The position numbers were made by a program, and so were the translations under genes. DNA of 9,270 nucleotides, taken from Deltaproteobacteria bacterium (GTDB lineage: Bacteria; Myxococcota_A; UBA796; UBA2385). Shown here one piece after another: positions 1-6,537 of the stretch. Below the pieces are notes generated by a model. That model did not search any database. It saw only the letters and a list, made by a program, of their open reading frames with translations, and had not been told where the DNA came from. The stretch spans positions 1 through 9,270 of the forward strand of contig RFKJ01000671.1 in NCBI GenBank assembly GCA_003694325.1, given 5' to 3'. The number at the start of each line of letters is the position of its first letter. Positions within the stretch are counted from its first letter, which is position 1.

Positions 1-278
1 ACCCGGCCCAGCGCCCGGTCGAGGCCGGCCCGGAACACCGGGGCGGCGGGACCCGGGACGCCTGGGACCGCCGCGCCCGCGGCCTCCACCCCGTCCGTGC
101 GGGCCACCGCGACGAGCCGGCGGGCGTGGCGCAGGGACCGGTACACCCGCACCATCATCCACAGGCGCTCGGCGGCGATGGCCACCAGCAGGACGGAGAC
201 CACGGCCATGCCGACGACCAGCAGGTCCTCCGGGCTGAAGTCGGCGATGGCGGATTGCAGCCAGGGGGGAAGTCTCAT
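1..278 (-). CDS. TolQ/ExbB/MotA-family proton-channel protein, N-terminal part (runs off left edge)
   Basis: Ninety-two codons are visible from an ATG at 278; the rest lies beyond the left edge. After a short N-terminal stretch there is one hydrophobic helix (about residues 17-37), ending in an AERLWMMVRVYRSLR segment. This is the usual layout of TolQ/ExbB proteins: a first membrane helix with an E-R pair at its cytoplasmic end, then a basic cytoplasmic region. Residues 80-92 (PVFRAGLDRALGR) match the start of the family's cytoplasmic domain. Family members form inner-membrane proton channels that energise a TonB- or TolA-like partner. The gene upstream (352-1128) encodes a TonB-like membrane protein, which supports the assignment. 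The ribosome-binding site is weak (only GGAT a few bases upstream). Which subfamily it belongs to cannot be told without the two C-terminal helices. Confidence 0.72.
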   Translation of the reverse strand, partial: MRLPPWLQSAIADFSPEDLLVVGMAVVSVLLVAIAAERLWMMVRVYRSLRHARRLVAVARTDGVEAAGAAVPGVPGPAAPVFRAGLDRALGR

Positions 279-334
279 GGGGATCCGGTGGGAGGGAGGA
301 AGGGGTCGTGGGAGGAGGAAGGCACGGCGGCGGA

Positions 335-349
335 CCGGCCGGCGGCCGG
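335..349 (-). other. GC-rich inverted repeat just after the PDZ-protein stop
   Basis: CCGGCC and GGCCGG arms of 6 bp surround a 3-base loop, starting a few bases past the TGA at 352-354 on the minus strand. No T-run follows, so it could be a weak terminator, an mRNA-end stabiliser, or chance in GC-rich DNA. The rest of the 73-bp gap to the TolQ-like start is a pyrimidine-rich minus strand with no clear promoter. Confidence 0.25.
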
Positions 350-351
350 CC

Positions 352-1128
352 TCAGCGCAGTCGATAGCGGTGGATGCGGGTCTCGCCGCTGCGGCGGGTC
401 AACTCGACCCGAAGCACCCGGTCGTTGCGCACGGCCAGCCAGGTCGCCACCCCCTGGGGGATGGTGTTGACCTTCCGGCCGTTGACGCGGTGGACGACGT
501 CTCCGTTGCGGAACCCGGCCTGCTTGAGCAGGCTGCACCGGGGCAGGTACAGGCGCGCGCCGTCCCGCTTGCCGTCCGGGCCGCGGTGGCTGCCCACCCC
601 CACCTGCCGCTCGAGCTGCCGCAGGTGTCCGGCGTAGTAGTCCAGCAGCTCGCGCTCCACCCGCCAGGTGTGGTCGTCGATCTGCACGATCTCGTCCACC
701 GGCTCGCAGGGACGCCGCTTGCCGGGGGGCTTCCGGCCGGGCACCCCGTCCCGGGGCAGGGCGCCGCTGCGGCCGGTACTGTCGGCGGAGCCACCGGCAG
801 CGCCGCCCGACGGAGCCTCGGGTTGCCCGGAGGGCGGGCCGCCGCCCGGCCGCGGGGCGGACGGCGCCGCAGGTTTCGAGGAGGGAGGGGGCTTGCCGGT
901 CTTGGAGCCCTCGTAGAGGGTGATGGTGACGGGGGCCGGCGGCTCCAGCAGTTCGACCCCGCCGTTGCCGGTGGGACCGGACTCCGCGCCCTCCTCGCCC
1001 GGCAGGTCCAGGTCGGAGGCCAGCTCCCGGTAGACCAGGTACGGGGCGACCACCCCCAGGTGCAGCCCCAGGCTGATCACCAGGGACAGCAGGTGGACCC
1101 CCACCGCCGCCAGGAGGGTGCGGCGCAT
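352..1128 (-). CDS. Membrane-anchored Pro-rich protein with GspC-like C-terminal PDZ domain and TonB-like N-terminus
   Basis: This 258-residue protein has three parts. Residues 6-28 form one membrane helix containing S19-L-G-L-H23, the Ser-x3-His spacing of the TonB transmembrane helix. Residues 29-142 are a periplasmic linker rich in Pro, Gly and Ser, including a PPAPVTITLYEG stretch before runs of PPPSSKPAAP type. Residues 143-258 resemble the C-terminal region of the type II secretion protein GspC: an I-x4-W-x-V-x-R-x-L-L segment, then a PDZ core with S199-x4-AGFRNGDVV-x2-VNGRKV and a final RRSGET-type strand. The GspC homology-region domain is not evident. It lies just upstream of a TolQ/ExbB gene, so it is probably that channel's energy-transducing partner; this is inferred. 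The ATG at 1128 is used; a GTG immediately before it is equally possible. GAGG lies about 13 bases upstream. The frame stays open far upstream, but there it is only an antisense-style shadow of the sulfatase gene. Confidence 0.8.
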   Translation of the reverse strand: MRRTLLAAVGVHLLSLVISLGLHLGVVAPYLVYRELASDLDLPGEEGAESGPTGNGGVELLEPPAPVTITLYEGSKTGKPPPSSKPAAPSAPRPGGGPPSGQPEAPSGGAAGGSADSTGRSGALPRDGVPGRKPPGKRRPCEPVDEIVQIDDHTWRVERELLDYYAGHLRQLERQVGVGSHRGPDGKRDGARLYLPRCSLLKQAGFRNGDVVHRVNGRKVNTIPQGVATWLAVRNDRVLRVELTRRSGETRIHRYRLR

Positions 1129-1231
1129 CACGGCCCGCCGGCCTCGGCGTGGCGCGGTGCGAGGGATGCGGCCATCGGCGTCATCGGGCGCTGCACGCCG
1201 GGCACGGTAGCACGGGCCCTCCCCGGGCGGA
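1129..1231 (-). other. Intergenic gap between sulfatase-family gene and PDZ-protein gene
   Basis: This is a 103-bp gap with no ORF of its own. On the minus strand it holds a TGCTACCGT segment (about 1204-1212) that looks like an extended -10 box of a high-GC promoter, but I see no convincing -35 box at the right distance. A separate promoter for the PDZ/TolQ genes is therefore possible but unproven. Confidence 0.2.
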
Positions 1232-2995
1232 TCAGTCGTCCACGTAGCCCAGGGCGCGCAGGGCGTCGGCCTGTTCCCGGCTGGCGCGCCCGTGCCCGCG
1301 CAGCTCGTTGATCCGCTCGATCTCGGCCACGCCGCGCGCCGCCCAGGTGTCGCGGTCCGGGTGCTGCGCCGCGTCGTCGTGCAGCTCGGCGGGGTCCCGG
1401 GCCAGGTCGTAGTGCTCGGCGACGCCATGCTGGTCGACGATCCACTTGGAGTCTCCCCGCCGCCAGGCGACCTGCTGGCGGCGCTTGAGCACCAGCATGG
1501 TGCGTGCCTGCTGGAGCACGCCGTAGGAGCGCAGCTCCTCGTCGTCCGGCGGGGCGGCGTGGCGGTCGAGGAGGCTGCCTGCGGCCGGCAGGCCGGCGAG
1601 GGCGCGCAGGGTGGGGGCAATGGCGGTCAGCGGGGTCGGGTGGTCGTCGCGCGCGCCGGCGACCCCGTGCCCCGGGGCGACCACGATGATCGGCACCCGC
1701 ACCGAGGGCTGGTAGACGTGGCGGCCGTGGTTGAGGAAGTAGCCGTGCTCGACGAGGCTCTCGCCGTGGTCGGCGGCGACGACCACGGCGTCATCCGGCC
1801 GCAACGCCGCCAGCAGGCGCCCGGCGACCTCGTCGGTCCAGGAGATCTCGCCGGCGTAGGCCGCCAGCGACGGCCGGAGGTCCCGGGGGGTGGTGTCGAA
1901 CAGCATCGCCCGCTCGGTGCGCTGCCGCCGGCGCATGGGGGCGAGCTGCTCGGGGCTGCCCGGCAGCCCCGGCTGCGCCGGGTCGTAGGCCGAGGCCCAG
2001 TGTTCGGGCGGAGCATAGGGGCTGTGGGGGTCGTAGAGGTGCACCCACAAGAAGACCGGGCCCGCCTGGTGGTCCAGCCACCGCAGGGCGCGGGCAACGG
2101 TGCGGTCGCCCCTCCGCTGCTGGGCGGGAGCGTTCAGGATCCCCATGCCCACGAGCCCGCGAGCGATGGAGCCCTGCGCCCACAGGGGGTGATCGGCGAA
2201 CAGGTCGTCGAAGTGGGCGAAGCCCCGGTCGATGCCGCTGTGGCGGTCGAGCACCGCCGCCGACACGAAGGCCCCGGTCGTCCAGCCGGCGGCCGACAGC
2301 TCGGCGGCCACGGTGGAGACGTCGCCGCGCAGGGGGCGGCCATTCTGGACGGTGCCGATGGCGTCGGGGAGCTGGCCGGTCAGCATGGCTGCGTGCGACG
2401 GCAGGGTCAGGGGCGCCGGGGACACCCCCTGGGTGAACAGCAGGCCCTGCCCGGCGAGCCGGTCGAGGTGCGGGGTCCGGACGTCGAACCAGCTCCCGCC
2501 GATGGCGCCGAGGTGGTCGGCGCGGAAGGTGTCCAGCGTGAGGAGCACGATGCGCTGGTCGCCCGCTCCTCCCTTGGCGCGAGGCAGCGCGTCCCGCCCC
2601 GACGGGAGCGCCACCCAGGCCGGCACGACGGCGATGGCCGCCAGGGCCCAGCGCAGGGCCGGCCAGCGCCGGACGAGTCGGCGGCCCAGGAACAGGGCGG
2701 CCAGCGCGACCACGATGGCCCCGCGCCCCTCCGGCAACCACTGGCGGGCCCCCGCGCCCAGCGCGGCCAGGACGAGGTACGCCGAAGCCACCCCCACCGC
2801 GTCCGGCGGCCGCCGCCGGCGCCCGAAGACCAGGCTGACCAGCAGGGCGAGCAGCGCCACGCTCGCCACCTCGGTGAGCGCCAGCACGAGGGGCTCGGCC
2901 CCCAGCAGCGCGTCGTCGGTGGCCCGCAGCGCCCGGACCAGGCCCCCGAGGGCGACCACGGCGACGACGACGGCCAGCTCACGGGCGTGTCGCAA
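1232..2995 (-). CDS. Membrane-anchored sulfatase/alkaline-phosphatase-superfamily hydrolase
   Basis: This encodes 587 residues from the TTG chosen here. The first ~130 residues hold four or five hydrophobic helices; the remainder is a periplasmic-type catalytic domain. Superfamily landmarks are LLTLDTFRADHLG (metal-ligand Asp about 155), PLTLPSHAAMLTG (Thr 197 at the nucleophile position), HLYDPHSPY (about 319-327), ADHGE (Asp 409, His 410) and HGRH (423-426). The ending LRALGYVDD is typical of this sulfatase subfamily. The C/S-x-P-x-R signature for formylglycine formation is absent, so a classical sulfatase is unlikely; a phosphodiesterase or phosphotransferase acting on envelope polymers is an alternative. 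Substrate is unknown. Start choice: GGAGGAG at 2998-3004 precedes TTG 2995 closely. GTG codons at 3010 and 3049 are in frame but lack a comparable site, and the 3049 start would place a hairpin inside the coding region. Confidence 0.85.
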   Translation of the reverse strand: MRHARELAVVVAVVALGGLVRALRATDDALLGAEPLVLALTEVASVALLALLVSLVFGRRRRPPDAVGVASAYLVLAALGAGARQWLPEGRGAIVVALAALFLGRRLVRRWPALRWALAAIAVVPAWVALPSGRDALPRAKGGAGDQRIVLLTLDTFRADHLGAIGGSWFDVRTPHLDRLAGQGLLFTQGVSPAPLTLPSHAAMLTGQLPDAIGTVQNGRPLRGDVSTVAAELSAAGWTTGAFVSAAVLDRHSGIDRGFAHFDDLFADHPLWAQGSIARGLVGMGILNAPAQQRRGDRTVARALRWLDHQAGPVFLWVHLYDPHSPYAPPEHWASAYDPAQPGLPGSPEQLAPMRRRQRTERAMLFDTTPRDLRPSLAAYAGEISWTDEVAGRLLAALRPDDAVVVAADHGESLVEHGYFLNHGRHVYQPSVRVPIIVVAPGHGVAGARDDHPTPLTAIAPTLRALAGLPAAGSLLDRHAAPPDDEELRSYGVLQQARTMLVLKRRQQVAWRRGDSKWIVDQHGVAEHYDLARDPAELHDDAAQHPDRDTWAARGVAEIERINELRGHGRASREQADALRALGYVDD

Positions 2996-3021
2996 CGCTC
3001 CTCCACTCACCCGTCGTTCAC

Positions 3022-3034
3022 GCGGCTTCGCCGC
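3022..3034 (-). other. Small stem-loop upstream of the sulfatase-family start
   Basis: GCGGC and GCCGC arms enclose a GAA loop (minus strand), ending about 18 bases before the GGAGGAG ribosome-binding site. It may lie in the 5' leader of the sulfatase-family mRNA. Its presence argues against translation starting at the GTG at 3049. Confidence 0.3.
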
Positions 3035-3051
3035 CCGCAGACACGACACGA

Positions 3052-3079
3052 GCCGACCCCGGGTGACCCCGGAGTCGGC
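3052..3079 (-). terminator. Possible terminator hairpin after the Cys-rich lipoprotein gene
   Basis: A 6-bp GCCGAC/GTCGGC stem continues, after one unpaired position on each side, into a 5-bp CCGGG/CCCGG stem with a 4-base loop. It begins about 20 bases past the TAG stop at 3101-3103. It is stable and well placed to end the lipoprotein transcript, but the bases after it are TCGTGTCGTGTC, not a T-run, so intrinsic termination is uncertain. Confidence 0.4.
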
Positions 3080-3100
3080 CCTGGTGCCGACGCTTCGATG

Positions 3101-3466
3101 CTAGTCGCAGTTGTAGAAAATCTCGTCAAACGCGCAATCGTCAAACGCATCGTATTCGTAGACTTCGTCGCACTCACTCGTCGCGAGGGTGTCGAGACAG
3201 TCGGCGGCCTGGTCGTCATCGAAGCTGCAGTTGTCCCAGTCGTCGAGCCACCCTGCGTCATCCGCGTTGTTCATCAGGTCATCAATGCAGTCATTCACAT
3301 CCCGATACCACGACTCGAATGCCCCACGATTGCACTTCTTCAACTGCTTGCATGCCTCCTTGCTGAAGGTCTCGTAGAAGGTGTCCTGATCGATCGGGGT
3401 GCCGAGCAACGAGCAGCCGCTGAACACGGCGACGACCATGCCGGCCAGGATGAGGTGGTCACGCAT
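3101..3466 (-). CDS. Small Cys-rich acidic lipoprotein, function unknown
   Basis: This encodes 121 residues. The start is well supported: AGGAG sits 5 bases before the ATG at 3466. Residues 1-17 form a short signal peptide ending in FSG-C18, a lipobox with an uncommon Phe at -3. The mature part has eight Cys (39, 45, 60, 80, 90, 99, 111, 120), enough for four disulfides, and is strongly acidic, with many Asp and Glu and segments such as SFDDDQAADC and YEYDAFDDC. Cys-rich acidic lipoproteins of this kind are common orphans in deltaproteobacterial-type genomes; I do not recognise a named family. Hand counting gives about 57 % GC over 3121-3420 against about 75 % in a neighbouring coding line, with codons such as TTT, GAT and ATT that the neighbours avoid. 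That could mean transfer, relaxed expression needs, or simply its amino-acid content. It has its own promoter and a hairpin behind it, so it is probably a single-gene unit. Confidence 0.8.
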   Translation of the reverse strand: MRDHLILAGMVVAVFSGCSLLGTPIDQDTFYETFSKEACKQLKKCNRGAFESWYRDVNDCIDDLMNNADDAGWLDDWDNCSFDDDQAADCLDTLATSECDEVYEYDAFDDCAFDEIFYNCD

Positions 3467-3505
3467 CGCGTCTCCTGGGGTGTGGGGGCGAGCCCGGGAA
3501 CCAGC

Positions 3506-3535
3506 GCTCTACGCCGCCAACCCCCGTTCTGTCAA
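3506..3535 (-). promoter_or_regulatory. Sigma70-like promoter for the Cys-rich lipoprotein gene
   Basis: On the minus strand a perfect TTGACA -35 box (3530-3535) is followed after 18 bases by TAGAGC (3506-3511), which keeps the T-A-x-A pattern of a -10 box. Predicted initiation near 3499 would leave a leader of about 30 bases that includes the AGGAG ribosome-binding site. It lies in the 99-bp gap after dtd. I see no terminator after dtd, so some read-through into this gene is also possible. Confidence 0.6.
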
Positions 3536-3565
3536 GCGGCGGGGAACACGACCGCGCCCGGACAC

Positions 3566-4012
3566 TCAGCCCGGCGTGTCGATCACCAGGGTGACCGGGC
3601 CGTCGTTGGTCAAGGCGACCTGCATGTGGGCGGCGAACCGCCCCCGGGCCACCGTGCCGACCCCCTGCTCGACCAGGGCCGAGCAGAACTCCTCGTACAG
3701 GCGCTCGGCCAGAGCCGGCTCGGCCGCGCCCACGAAGCTGGGCCGGCGGCCCCTCCGGCAGTCGCCGTACAGGGTGAACTGGCTGACGACCAGGGCCGCC
3801 CCCCCGATCTCGAGCAAGGAGCGGTTCATCCGCCCGGCGTCGTCGGCGAAGATCCGCAGGCCGGCCACCTTGCGGGCCAGCCAGGCGACCTGGTCCGGGC
3901 CGTCGCCGGGCGCCACGGCGAGGAGCACCAGGAGCCCGGCCCCGATCTCGCCGACCACCTCGCCCTTCACCGTGACCGAGGCGCGGCTCACCCGCTGCAC
4001 GACTGCCCGCAT
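3566..4012 (-). CDS. dtd: D-aminoacyl-tRNA deacylase
   Basis: This 148-residue protein matches the DTD family in length and throughout its sequence. It hydrolyses D-amino acids wrongly attached to tRNA (and Gly from tRNA-Ala), a cytoplasmic quality-control step. Visible hallmarks are the N-terminal MRAVVQRVSRASV, the SQFTL motif (77-81) followed by GDCRRGRRPSF, and the NDGPVT motif (136-141) that carries the Gly-cisPro pair gating substrate chirality. No key element is missing. The start at ATG 4012 is preceded by GGAGGAGGGACG, a strong ribosome-binding site. The frame stays open to 4060, but those 16 extra residues overlap the preceding gene and do not resemble the family. It follows the rhomboid gene by 25 bp and looks like the last gene of the operon. 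Confidence 0.95.
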   Translation of the reverse strand: MRAVVQRVSRASVTVKGEVVGEIGAGLLVLLAVAPGDGPDQVAWLARKVAGLRIFADDAGRMNRSLLEIGGAALVVSQFTLYGDCRRGRRPSFVGAAEPALAERLYEEFCSALVEQGVGTVARGRFAAHMQVALTNDGPVTLVIDTPG

Positions 4013-4037
4013 CGTCCCTCCTCCGTTCCCTTCCGGG

Positions 4038-4907
4038 TCAGAGCCACTGGCCGGCGACACCGGCCGCTGCCGCCCCGATGAGTACCAGCGCCAGCGCAGC
4101 CAGCACGCTGCGCCCCAGCTCGCTACCCTCCCGCCCGGGCACGACCCGGTTGCCGATCAGGAGGGCCAGCAGGCAGCCGCCGAGCAGGCCGCCGACGTGG
4201 GCCAGGTTGTCGATGAACGGCACGACGACGCCGATGAACAGGTTGAGCACCACCCAGGGCATCAGCGCCCTGCGGAGCCGGTCGCCCAGGCCGGGGGGCA
4301 GCTCGTCGCGGTGGCGCCAGCCGAACACGATGGGCGCGCCCATGAGCCCGAAGACCGCGCCGCTGGCGCCGATGCTCAGGCGGTGGCCGCCGAGGTAGGA
4401 CAACGTCGAGCCGGCCAGTCCGGCGGCCACGAACAGGAACAACAGGCGGCGCCGCCCGTAGATGGCCTCGTTGAGCCGGCCGAGACCGGCCAGGGCCACC
4501 CCGTTGAACAGGATGTGCACCCCGTCGCCGTGCAGGAAGATGCAGCTCACCAGGCGCCAGACCTCGCCGTGGTCGATGCGCGGCGCGTACATCGCACCCG
4601 CGCGGATGAGCAGCGCGTCGGGGCGTGGGGCGGTGACGACGCCGACGATGCCGACCCGGTCGGTCAGCAGCAGGCGCAGCCCGAGCAGCAGGTGGATGGC
4701 GACGAGCAGCCCCACCAGGGACCAGGTCAGCCACGGCCGCTGCATCCCGGCGAACAGGCGGCCGCCGCTGGTCGCCTGCACGAGCCGGCGGCGGTGGGCC
4801 TCTCGATGCGCCGGGCTGGGGTATGGCGCGCTCGGAAGGCCGCCCGGCGGCCCTCGGCGGAAAGGGGGCTGGGCCGGGGGACCGGTCGGGTTCAGCGGAT
4901 CCGCCAT
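4038..4907 (-). CDS. Rhomboid-family intramembrane serine protease
   Basis: This 289-residue protein has a Pro-rich basic cytoplasmic N-terminus (1-55) and about six or seven membrane helices. Rhomboids cleave membrane proteins within or near their transmembrane segments. The catalytic dyad is visible: Ser182 in the GASGAVFG motif (180-187) and His237 in NLAHVGG. The H-x4-H-x3-N motif (H126, H131, N135) that helps form the oxyanion hole is also present, so the enzyme should be active. Its substrate is unknown. GAGGAGG lies 7 bases before the ATG at 4907, supporting the start. The first 16 bases overlap the 3' end of the glycosyltransferase gene in another frame, which suggests translational coupling; dtd follows after 25 bp. 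Confidence 0.92.
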   Translation of the reverse strand: MADPLNPTGPPAQPPFRRGPPGGLPSAPYPSPAHREAHRRRLVQATSGGRLFAGMQRPWLTWSLVGLLVAIHLLLGLRLLLTDRVGIVGVVTAPRPDALLIRAGAMYAPRIDHGEVWRLVSCIFLHGDGVHILFNGVALAGLGRLNEAIYGRRRLLFLFVAAGLAGSTLSYLGGHRLSIGASGAVFGLMGAPIVFGWRHRDELPPGLGDRLRRALMPWVVLNLFIGVVVPFIDNLAHVGGLLGGCLLALLIGNRVVPGREGSELGRSVLAALALVLIGAAAAGVAGQWL

Positions 4908-6514
4908 GCGGTGGCCTCCTCGACCGGGCGGTCACTCCAGCCCACCGGCAACACCCCGAGGGTGTCGCCGTAGAAGCCCACCCGGCAGGGGACGCACACC
5001 ACGCGGGGGCCGAAGCGGTCGAAGCTGTAGTCGGCGACGTGCTCCTTGACGTCCGGCAGGGGTCCCGGCGACGAGGACAGGGGCGCGACGACCAGGGTGC
5101 CGCTGTCGGTGTCGGGACCGTAGTAGCTCCACCCCTCCTGGCGCATCCGCCACCGGAAGGACCACTCCCCGGTGAACGCCCCCGGGGAGGCCCACGAATC
5201 CGCGATGCGGGCGGCAAGCCGGTCGGCGGCGACGAAGAAGCGGTGCTCGGCCAGGGTCAGGATGGCGCTCGCCGACAGCCCGACCACCACCCCGGCCGCC
5301 AGCAGGTGGCGTCCGGCGGGGCGAGCGTCGACGGCCCGGGTCAGCAGCAGGCAGAGGGGGGCCACCGCCGGCAGCAGGTACCGGGGCGCGGCGAAGTTGT
5401 GGCCGAAGAACACCGCGGCGATCACCGCGATCACCCATCCCCCCAGCAGCAGGGTGTCGCCGGGCTCTCCCGGGCCCCGGTCGGCGCCCGGGGCGCGCAT
5501 CGAGGCGAGGGTGGCGATGAACAGGGCGCCGCCGACGGCAGCCCAGGGCCACACCCGCAGCGCGAGCCCGGTGTCGAGGCCGGCGGGTCCCCACGCCAGG
5601 GCCACCGCCAGGGCCCCGATGACGGCCCCCGAGACGAGGTGCCGCCGATGCCCTCGCAGCAACAGCGCAGCCGGGACGGCGCAGAAGGCCAGGCGTGCGA
5701 ACAGGCCGAGGGCCCGCGTGGTGGGAGCACCCCGACTGATCTCTCCAGCCCGGCGCAGCACCTCGACCGGGTGCAGCCGGCCGTAGAGCAGGGCCAGCCA
5801 CCCCTCCCCGATGGACAAGGGTACGGCCATCGCCCCCCAGAACGGCCAGGTGCTCCGCAGGGTCGCCGACAGGCTCCCGGTGCGCCGTCGGCCATGGACG
5901 AGCAGCACCGGCACCAGGGCGAGGGCCGGGTACTTGATCCAGCACGCCGCGGCCAGGGCCAGGCCCCCGACGACAGCGGCCGGGCGCGACCCGCGCAGGG
6001 CCCGGCGCCAGGCCGCCACGGCGACGGTGCTCAGCGCGGCGAGGCCGAGGTCGGGCATCAGCCCCCGCTGCAGGCACAGCACGACGACCGGCGCGCTCAC
6101 CCACGTCAGGACCGCCAGCAGGGGGCGACGGGTCGTGGCCCGGGCGAGGTCGCCGACCGCCCAGCCGAGGAGCAGGGCAAGGGGGGCGGCCGCGACGAGC
6201 TTGAGCCCACGGATCCCGAACAATCCGGGTGTGGCCCGTTCCACGAGGTACACCCACCACAGGTGCAGCGGCGGGTGGGCGAACACGAAGGCGTCGGCCT
6301 CGTGGTGGGTCCCCCACGGCTGCCAGGGGCGCCACCAGTCATAGGGACGCAGGGGCTGGAGCTGGGATGCGATGTCGAGGTAGCTCTCCTCGTCGAGCAC
6401 CGGGACCGTCGCCGCCAGCAGCACGCAGCACAGCGCCAGCAGGGCGGCGGTCCCCACCGCGACCCGACCCGATGCCGCATCGACCGGTGGTGCCCTGCCC
6501 GGAACGTTCGTCAT
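4892..6514 (-). CDS. Family-39-like integral-membrane glycosyltransferase
   Basis: This encodes 540 residues, with roughly ten hydrophobic helices up to about residue 425 and then a soluble C-terminal part of about 115 residues. The layout fits the ArnT/PMT (GT-C, family 39) superfamily, which moves sugars from polyprenyl-phosphate donors to lipids or proteins on the periplasmic side. Typical features are an acidic DEESYLD segment (41-47) in the first outer loop, HPPLHLWWVYL (80-90) and APRYLLPAVAPL (376-387). Donor and acceptor cannot be told from sequence. The C-terminal tail has a CVPC pair (507-510). The ATG at 6514, 23 bp after dapD, lacks a clear ribosome-binding site, so coupling to dapD translation is possible. 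The frame is open upstream to 7210, but that part is only a shadow of dapD. The end overlaps the rhomboid start by 16 bp. Confidence 0.85.
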   Translation of the reverse strand: MTNVPGRAPPVDAASGRVAVGTAALLALCCVLLAATVPVLDEESYLDIASQLQPLRPYDWWRPWQPWGTHHEADAFVFAHPPLHLWWVYLVERATPGLFGIRGLKLVAAAPLALLLGWAVGDLARATTRRPLLAVLTWVSAPVVVLCLQRGLMPDLGLAALSTVAVAAWRRALRGSRPAAVVGGLALAAACWIKYPALALVPVLLVHGRRRTGSLSATLRSTWPFWGAMAVPLSIGEGWLALLYGRLHPVEVLRRAGEISRGAPTTRALGLFARLAFCAVPAALLLRGHRRHLVSGAVIGALAVALAWGPAGLDTGLALRVWPWAAVGGALFIATLASMRAPGADRGPGEPGDTLLLGGWVIAVIAAVFFGHNFAAPRYLLPAVAPLCLLLTRAVDARPAGRHLLAAGVVVGLSASAILTLAEHRFFVAADRLAARIADSWASPGAFTGEWSFRWRMRQEGWSYYGPDTDSGTLVVAPLSSSPGPLPDVKEHVADYSFDRFGPRVVCVPCRVGFYGDTLGVLPVGWSDRPVEEATAWRIR

Positions 6515-6537
6515 GGTCGACGGCGTCGGAGGGCAGC

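Noticed and set aside
97..1311. A 404-codon open frame on the plus strand
   Set aside because: It runs opposite the TolQ-like and PDZ-protein genes and shows only shadow composition; the minus strand carries the real domains.
1129..1620. Upstream extension of the PDZ-protein frame into the sulfatase-family gene
   Set aside because: The added residues are Pro/Ser/Thr/Arg-rich shadow sequence in another frame of a conserved gene. A membrane helix typical of a true N-terminus starts right at 1128.
4013..4060. Longer N-terminus for dtd
   Set aside because: The 16 extra residues do not resemble the family, and ATG 4012 has a strong ribosome-binding site and the standard MRAVVQRV start.
1292..4081. 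A 929-codon open frame on the plus strand
   Set aside because: It lies opposite the sulfatase-family, lipoprotein and dtd genes, all of which have clear family motifs or start signals on the minus strand. Its translation is a low-complexity Gly/Arg/Gln/His-rich shadow typical of high-GC antisense frames.
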